From a virus: a DNA stretch of 27,131 nucleotides. This document shows, piece by piece, positions 23,989 through 27,131 of this stretch; position 1 is the stretch's first letter, and the number at the start of each line of letters is the position of its first letter. The position numbers and the translations under genes are program-made. The notes below the pieces were generated by a model, which did not search any database, was not told the DNA's origin, and saw only the letters and a list, made by a program, of their open reading frames with translations. The DNA is taken from IMG/VR virus record IMGVR_UViG_3300037199_000176, positions 1 through 27,131 of that record, one strand, 5' to 3'.

Positions 23989-26759
23989 TGGCCACGGCCA
24001 CGGTTTCACCCTATCCACCCCTGGTTTTACCTCCCTATAATCTGCATCCCCAAGGCTGGGAGCCCACCTGGTGGCCGATCAACGCGGCCCAGCAGGCGGC
24101 GATCAACTGCCGTGCTGAGCTGCTGCTCATGGGTGGCCAATCAGGTGGCGGCAAGCGTTTGGACGTTGATGAGCCTATTCCTACGCCCAGGGGATTGGTG
24201 CGCAATGGTGACCTGCGCGCAGGCGACTGGGTATTTGGGAGCGACGGTAGGGCATATCAGGTTTTAGTGGCTCATCCAATTGTCGAGGCGAAGGCGTTTC
24301 GAGTTATCTTTGATGACGGTACCTCAGTCCTGGCAGATGCTGAGCATCTATGGCACACTTTCACATTCCACGATCGTCAGAAAGTACACACAAACACTGA
24401 GAGCTTTCGTACACGCCGGCGTGAGAAGCGGCCGTCCAAAGCACACTCCCTCAGTCCCTGGACAAGCAAAAGAAATATCGAGAAGGCAAGGCTTTTCGTA
24501 CCGACGCCAGTCTTGGGATCAGTTAAGACCACGGCAGAGATCGCCGCGACTCTCTCTGTTGATAACTGTGAGCGGGCAAACCATTCAATTCCACTCACTG
24601 CACCGGTTGAGACTCCTGTGCGATGGTTTTCCATCGACCCCTATCTGCTCGGCGTCTGGCTGGGAGATGGCACAACCTCATCTGGCACACTGACAATCGG
24701 AAAACGAGACGCAAAAGATCAGCTTGCGCTGCTTCGCGACGTGGGAGCCTTTCTGAAGCCAAGGAAGGATCCAATCACTTATGGTGTCCGCGGCCTGCAG
24801 CGCACCTTGATAGAGCTTGGATTACTGAATCGAAAGCACATTCCGCAAGAGTATCTGTGGGCCTGCAAAGAGCAACGTCTCGCACTTCTGCAGGGTTTGA
24901 TGGACACAGATGGCTGTGCCAACAAAGACGGTCAGTGCGAGTTTACCAACATAAATGAAGAGTTGAGCCGAGGAGTCTACCATCTTGCAGCATCTTTAGG
25001 GGTTAAGCCGTTTTGGAACGAGGGTCGAGCCAAGCTATATGGCCGTGATATTGGCCCGAAGTATACCGTCAAGTGGACAGCTACACTTCGCTGCTTTCGG
25101 CTTAAAAGGAAGCTAAAGCGATTACCGGTCAAGGTCCGCGCAACGCAGCATTGGCGCTATATCATAGCAGTTGAACCGGCTGGAATGAGGCGGATGCGCT
25201 GTTTGACCACAGCCAATCCAGCCGGACTTTATCTGTTCGGTGCGAACTTTAACGTCACTCACAACACCTCGTTTCTGGCCGCCGACGCGATGCAGGAGTA
25301 TCAAAACCCCTACCTGCGAAGCCTAATCCTGCGCACATCAATGGTGGAAATGCAGGAGATGGGCGACCAGATGCAGAGGCTTTATGAACCGCTGGGTGCT
25401 CAGTGGCGCCGACCTAACAAGTTTGCCGGCTTCTCCTGGTGCTTTCCGAACGGCGGCACGATTGAGCCAGGCTATCTGCGCCACGCCAAGGATCTCCGGC
25501 GCTACCGCGGCAATGCGCGCAGCCACATGGGCGTGGACGAAAGCGGCCAGCACCCTGAGAAACTAGTCCGCGAACTGCTCGGTTGGCTGGCGGCGCCGGT
25601 GCGCCACAACCTGTTCGTGCGTGCCCGCTTCACCACCAACCCCGGCGGTCCTGGTCACGGCTGGCAGATGGGCGTATTCCTGCGCGGTAAGTGCCCTGTG
25701 CACTATCCAGCCAGCCGCGAGGATGATCGACCGTCAGAAACCAGTGTCTTCCCAGGTCGGGTCTACAAGGGCGCCCGCTGGCCATCTGACGACGGGCCGG
25801 TGGTCAAAACCACTGCATTTATCCCCGCACGTCTGGTCGACAATCCTTTTTACGACCGGGTCAAGATGGAAAGCCTGATGACCCAGACGGCAGCGATTCG
25901 TGAGCAACTGCTCTATGGCTGCTGGTGCAACGCTGAAGGGCTCTACTTTCCATTTCTTCGGCCGGAGTATATGCAGCCCATTCAGGAGGTTCCAGACGAG
26001 TGGTGGTGGGGGCACTTCATCTCGATCGATTATGGCTATGGAAACTCGGCCGCCGCGGCGGGAATGTATACCGTGGCTCCCTCAGGCAAGGTCTTTAAGG
26101 TGCGCGAGCGCGTCGCCCGCAAAATGCCTTCAAAGGAGCTTGCTGAACGAATCTGCAAAGATGGTTTCGCGGCGAGCGACGATCCCAAGATGCCGGCGCA
26201 GGAAGCCTGGCTGAAGAAGCTGAGACCTCGCGATCCAGAAGGACCGCGGATACTCTTTGCCATGACCGACCCGGCCAACGACCAGCACACCGGCACCGGT
26301 CGAAGCAACTACGAAATCATCAAGGAAGTATTCGCTGCGCATGGTGTCCCGTGTGTGCTGGGCGCCCATGATCCCATGGGTAACGCACAGCACCTCTACA
26401 ACGGCCTGAGCAATCGCTCGCTGGTGGTCACCACCGCCTGCCCGTACACCTTCAACACGCTGACCAGCCGAACAATCGATGATCGAAACGCTGTCAAAAA
26501 GGAAAAGGGTAACCCGCAGGATGACTGCTACGACGAATCAGCGTATGCCTGGAACAGTTGGATTGCGGAGAGCGTAAAGCCTAAGCGGATGGCGCTGGAA
26601 GAGGAGCTCGACCAGATGCGCAAGGATGGGATGGATGAGACCAGTCTGGCCCGCCACGCCTGGCAGCGCAACCAGCAACTGCGGACAGAAGAGCAAAAGG
26701 CGAGCCGGGGAATTGCATTGAGCGGCCGGCGAATCGGGCGCACGGTAACGAAGCGCTAG
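23988..26759 (+). CDS. terL: Large terminase subunit (TerL) precursor with intein
   Basis: TerL is the ATP-driven DNA-packaging motor and headful nuclease. The precursor is 923 residues; removing the intein (residues 57-426) leaves 553, a usual TerL size. In the spliced protein the Walker A loop is 'GGQSGGGK' plus T427. Walker B is 'MGVDE' (D517/E518). The coupling-motif region is 'TTNPGGPGHGWQM' from about 549. The nuclease domain shows D681 ('ISIDYGYGNS'), D761 ('AMTDPANDQH') and an acidic C-terminal 'DDCYDESAYAW' (from D845). The start codon overlaps the stop of the ribbon-helix-helix gene. The stop overlaps the stop of the convergent - strand gene. Packaging activity depends on splicing, because the intein splits the P-loop. 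Confidence 0.9.
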   Translation: MATATVSPYPPLVLPPYNLHPQGWEPTWWPINAAQQAAINCRAELLLMGGQSGGGKRLDVDEPIPTPRGLVRNGDLRAGDWVFGSDGRAYQVLVAHPIVEAKAFRVIFDDGTSVLADAEHLWHTFTFHDRQKVHTNTESFRTRRREKRPSKAHSLSPWTSKRNIEKARLFVPTPVLGSVKTTAEIAATLSVDNCERANHSIPLTAPVETPVRWFSIDPYLLGVWLGDGTTSSGTLTIGKRDAKDQLALLRDVGAFLKPRKDPITYGVRGLQRTLIELGLLNRKHIPQEYLWACKEQRLALLQGLMDTDGCANKDGQCEFTNINEELSRGVYHLAASLGVKPFWNEGRAKLYGRDIGPKYTVKWTATLRCFRLKRKLKRLPVKVRATQHWRYIIAVEPAGMRRMRCLTTANPAGLYLFGANFNVTHNTSFLAADAMQEYQNPYLRSLILRTSMVEMQEMGDQMQRLYEPLGAQWRRPNKFAGFSWCFPNGGTIEPGYLRHAKDLRRYRGNARSHMGVDESGQHPEKLVRELLGWLAAPVRHNLFVRARFTTNPGGPGHGWQMGVFLRGKCPVHYPASREDDRPSETSVFPGRVYKGARWPSDDGPVVKTTAFIPARLVDNPFYDRVKMESLMTQTAAIREQLLYGCWCNAEGLYFPFLRPEYMQPIQEVPDEWWWGHFISIDYGYGNSAAAAGMYTVAPSGKVFKVRERVARKMPSKELAERICKDGFAASDDPKMPAQEAWLKKLRPRDPEGPRILFAMTDPANDQHTGTGRSNYEIIKEVFAAHGVPCVLGAHDPMGNAQHLYNGLSNRSLVVTTACPYTFNTLTSRTIDDRNAVKKEKGNPQDDCYDESAYAWNSWIAESVKPKRMALEEELDQMRKDGMDETSLARHAWQRNQQLRTEEQKASRGIALSGRRIGRTVTKR
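24156..25265 (+). mobile_element. Class 3 type intein with LAGLIDADG endonuclease in TerL
   Basis: This is a 370-residue in-frame insertion inside Walker A, between K56 and T427 of the precursor. Block A reads 'RLDVDEPIPTPRGLVRNGDL', where most inteins start with Cys or Ser. Block B is 'VLADAEHLWHTF' with H64 and W66 (intein numbering). The C-terminal part is 'MRCLTTANPAGLYLFGAN' with C349, then 'VTHN' (T368, H369, N370), followed by extein Thr. The Trp/Cys/Thr triplet is the mark of class 3 inteins, which use the block F Cys instead of residue 1. Between them are two LAGLIDADG-type motifs, 'LLGVWLGDGT' and 'LLQGLMDTDG', with their acidic residues present. The element looks intact for both splicing and homing. 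Confidence 0.88.
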
Positions 26760-26986
26760 GCGGCCTGGCGGCGCTCAGCTTCGATCTCGGCTCGCCATTC
26801 GCGTGCAAACCTCTCAGCTAGCTTATTTAAGTTGGGCCGATCAATCTCCAGAGTACAAGCGGTACAGTAACGCACACCGGCGAGCACTGGAGAGCCGCAG
26901 GCATAGCAAATCGCGTCGCAACCAATGCACGGCCGAGGCGCATTAAGATCAAGAGGTGGTTCCAAAACCGCAGAACGATTGTCCAT
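26756..26986 (-). CDS. Small zinc-ribbon protein, convergent with TerL
   Basis: This encodes 76 residues on the opposite strand, with a perfect AGGAGG ribosome binding site four to six bases before its ATG. It contains three CxxC pairs close together ('CIGCDAICYACGSPVLAGVRYCTAC'), so it probably binds one zinc, perhaps with a spare pair. A charged helix follows ('LNKLAERFAREWRAEIEAERRQ'). The stop codon overlaps the TerL stop in the sequence CTAG. It is the only - strand gene in the window and has its own promoter-like sequence. Small zinc-finger proteins like this in phages often regulate transcription or inhibit host enzymes; nothing here decides between these. Confidence 0.75.
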   Translation of the reverse strand: MDNRSAVLEPPLDLNAPRPCIGCDAICYACGSPVLAGVRYCTACTLEIDRPNLNKLAERFAREWRAEIEAERRQAA

Positions 26987-26990
26987 GGCG

Positions 26991-26998
26991 TACCTCCT
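26991..26998 (-). promoter_or_regulatory. Strong Shine-Dalgarno for the - strand zinc-ribbon gene
   Basis: Read on the - strand, the sequence is AGGAGGTA, a full anti-16S complement, four bases from the ATG. It fixes the start at 26986 and is stronger than most sites on the + strand, suggesting high expression. Confidence 0.8.
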
Positions 26999-27003
26999 GT
27001 ACC

Positions 27004-27033
27004 TTTATACCGCAGGTCAAGAGAAAAATACAA
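27004..27033 (-). promoter_or_regulatory. Sigma70-like promoter candidate for the - strand gene
   Basis: On the - strand a TTGTAT (complement of 27028-27033) is followed after 18 bases by TATAAA (complement of 27004-27009), five bases before the Shine-Dalgarno. The surrounding 60 bases are clearly A+T-rich compared with the rest of the window. The close spacing leaves a very short leader. Confidence 0.45.
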
Positions 27034-27063
27034 GAAAAAAGATATGAAAATTAGAATATAAGT

Positions 27064-27100
27064 GCCGCGGCAGGTTTCCCGTCCCGCCGCGGCTTGTTCT
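27064..27100 (+). terminator. Terminator-like GC hairpin near window end
   Basis: GCCGCGGC at 27064-27071 pairs with the identical self-complementary copy at 27086-27093 across a 14-base loop, followed on the + strand by TTGTTCT. On the - strand it is followed by an A+T-rich tract. It may end transcription from either side and insulate the - strand gene from what lies beyond the window. The long loop lowers confidence. Confidence 0.5.
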
Positions 27101-27131
27101 GTTCTAGGTAAACCGTCTCAGATGAACGGCA

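Noticed and set aside
24156-24158. Arg at intein position 1 as evidence of a dead intein or sequencing error
   Set aside because: The other class 3 residues (Trp after block B His, block F Cys, block G Thr) are all present, so a Cys1 is not required; error cannot be excluded but is not needed.
27064-27093. GC hairpin as an attachment site or origin
   Set aside because: A simple inverted repeat with a following T-rich tract is better explained as a terminator; no direct repeat or integrase gene is visible.

Overview
The window looks like one end of the late (virion and packaging) region of a tailed double-stranded DNA phage or prophage, most likely podovirus-like. Nearly all genes lie on the + strand, tightly packed with stop/start overlaps and Shine-Dalgarno sequences. 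No host gene, tRNA, rRNA, CRISPR array or transposase was seen. The host cannot be named from this sequence; a didermic soil or cold-environment bacterium is only a guess, prompted by an ice-binding-type domain and a bacterial parS-type palindrome.

Layout. Positions 1-7775 hold virion genes: the tail of a partial coiled-coil gene, a zinc-ribbon protein, a probable portal adaptor, a protein with a DUF3494 (ice-binding-type) domain, a 1184-residue probable tail nozzle with Ig-like repeats, and a fibronectin-like protein. Positions 7789-21942 hold a block whose order and sizes resemble the T7 ejection module (gp13-gp14-gp15-gp16). It comprises a small GNAT-like protein, two Ala/Gln-rich proteins, a 467-residue helical protein, and a 3603-residue giant protein. 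A terminator-like hairpin follows the giant gene. Positions 22118-26759 hold packaging genes: a small terminase candidate, four small genes (two probably DNA-binding), and the large terminase TerL. TerL is interrupted by a 370-residue intein inserted exactly in the Walker A loop. A single - strand gene for a small zinc-ribbon protein converges on TerL, with its own promoter-like sequence and a strong ribosome binding site.

How it may work together. The adaptor and nozzle would build the tail. The Ala-rich, helical and giant proteins would be internal virion proteins ejected at infection. The giant protein also carries regions resembling an RSH (RelA/SpoT) synthetase, a GNAT acetyltransferase, a DdrB-type ParB domain, a zeta-like kinase and further phage polyprotein domains. 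It therefore fits the 'polyvalent protein' concept: effectors delivered with the DNA. No tail fibre, holin or lysin gene lies between the ejection and terminase genes, where T7 has them.

Most notable: (1) an 18-bp perfect palindrome containing a consensus-type parS site inside the giant gene; (2) a DUF3494 domain on a probable virion protein without a signal peptide; (3) a class 3 type intein in TerL with Arg at position 1; (4) a TerL-like fragment that stops at its own P-loop just upstream; (5) an RSH-like domain in a likely ejected protein. All function calls come from reading motifs by eye; no database search was possible.
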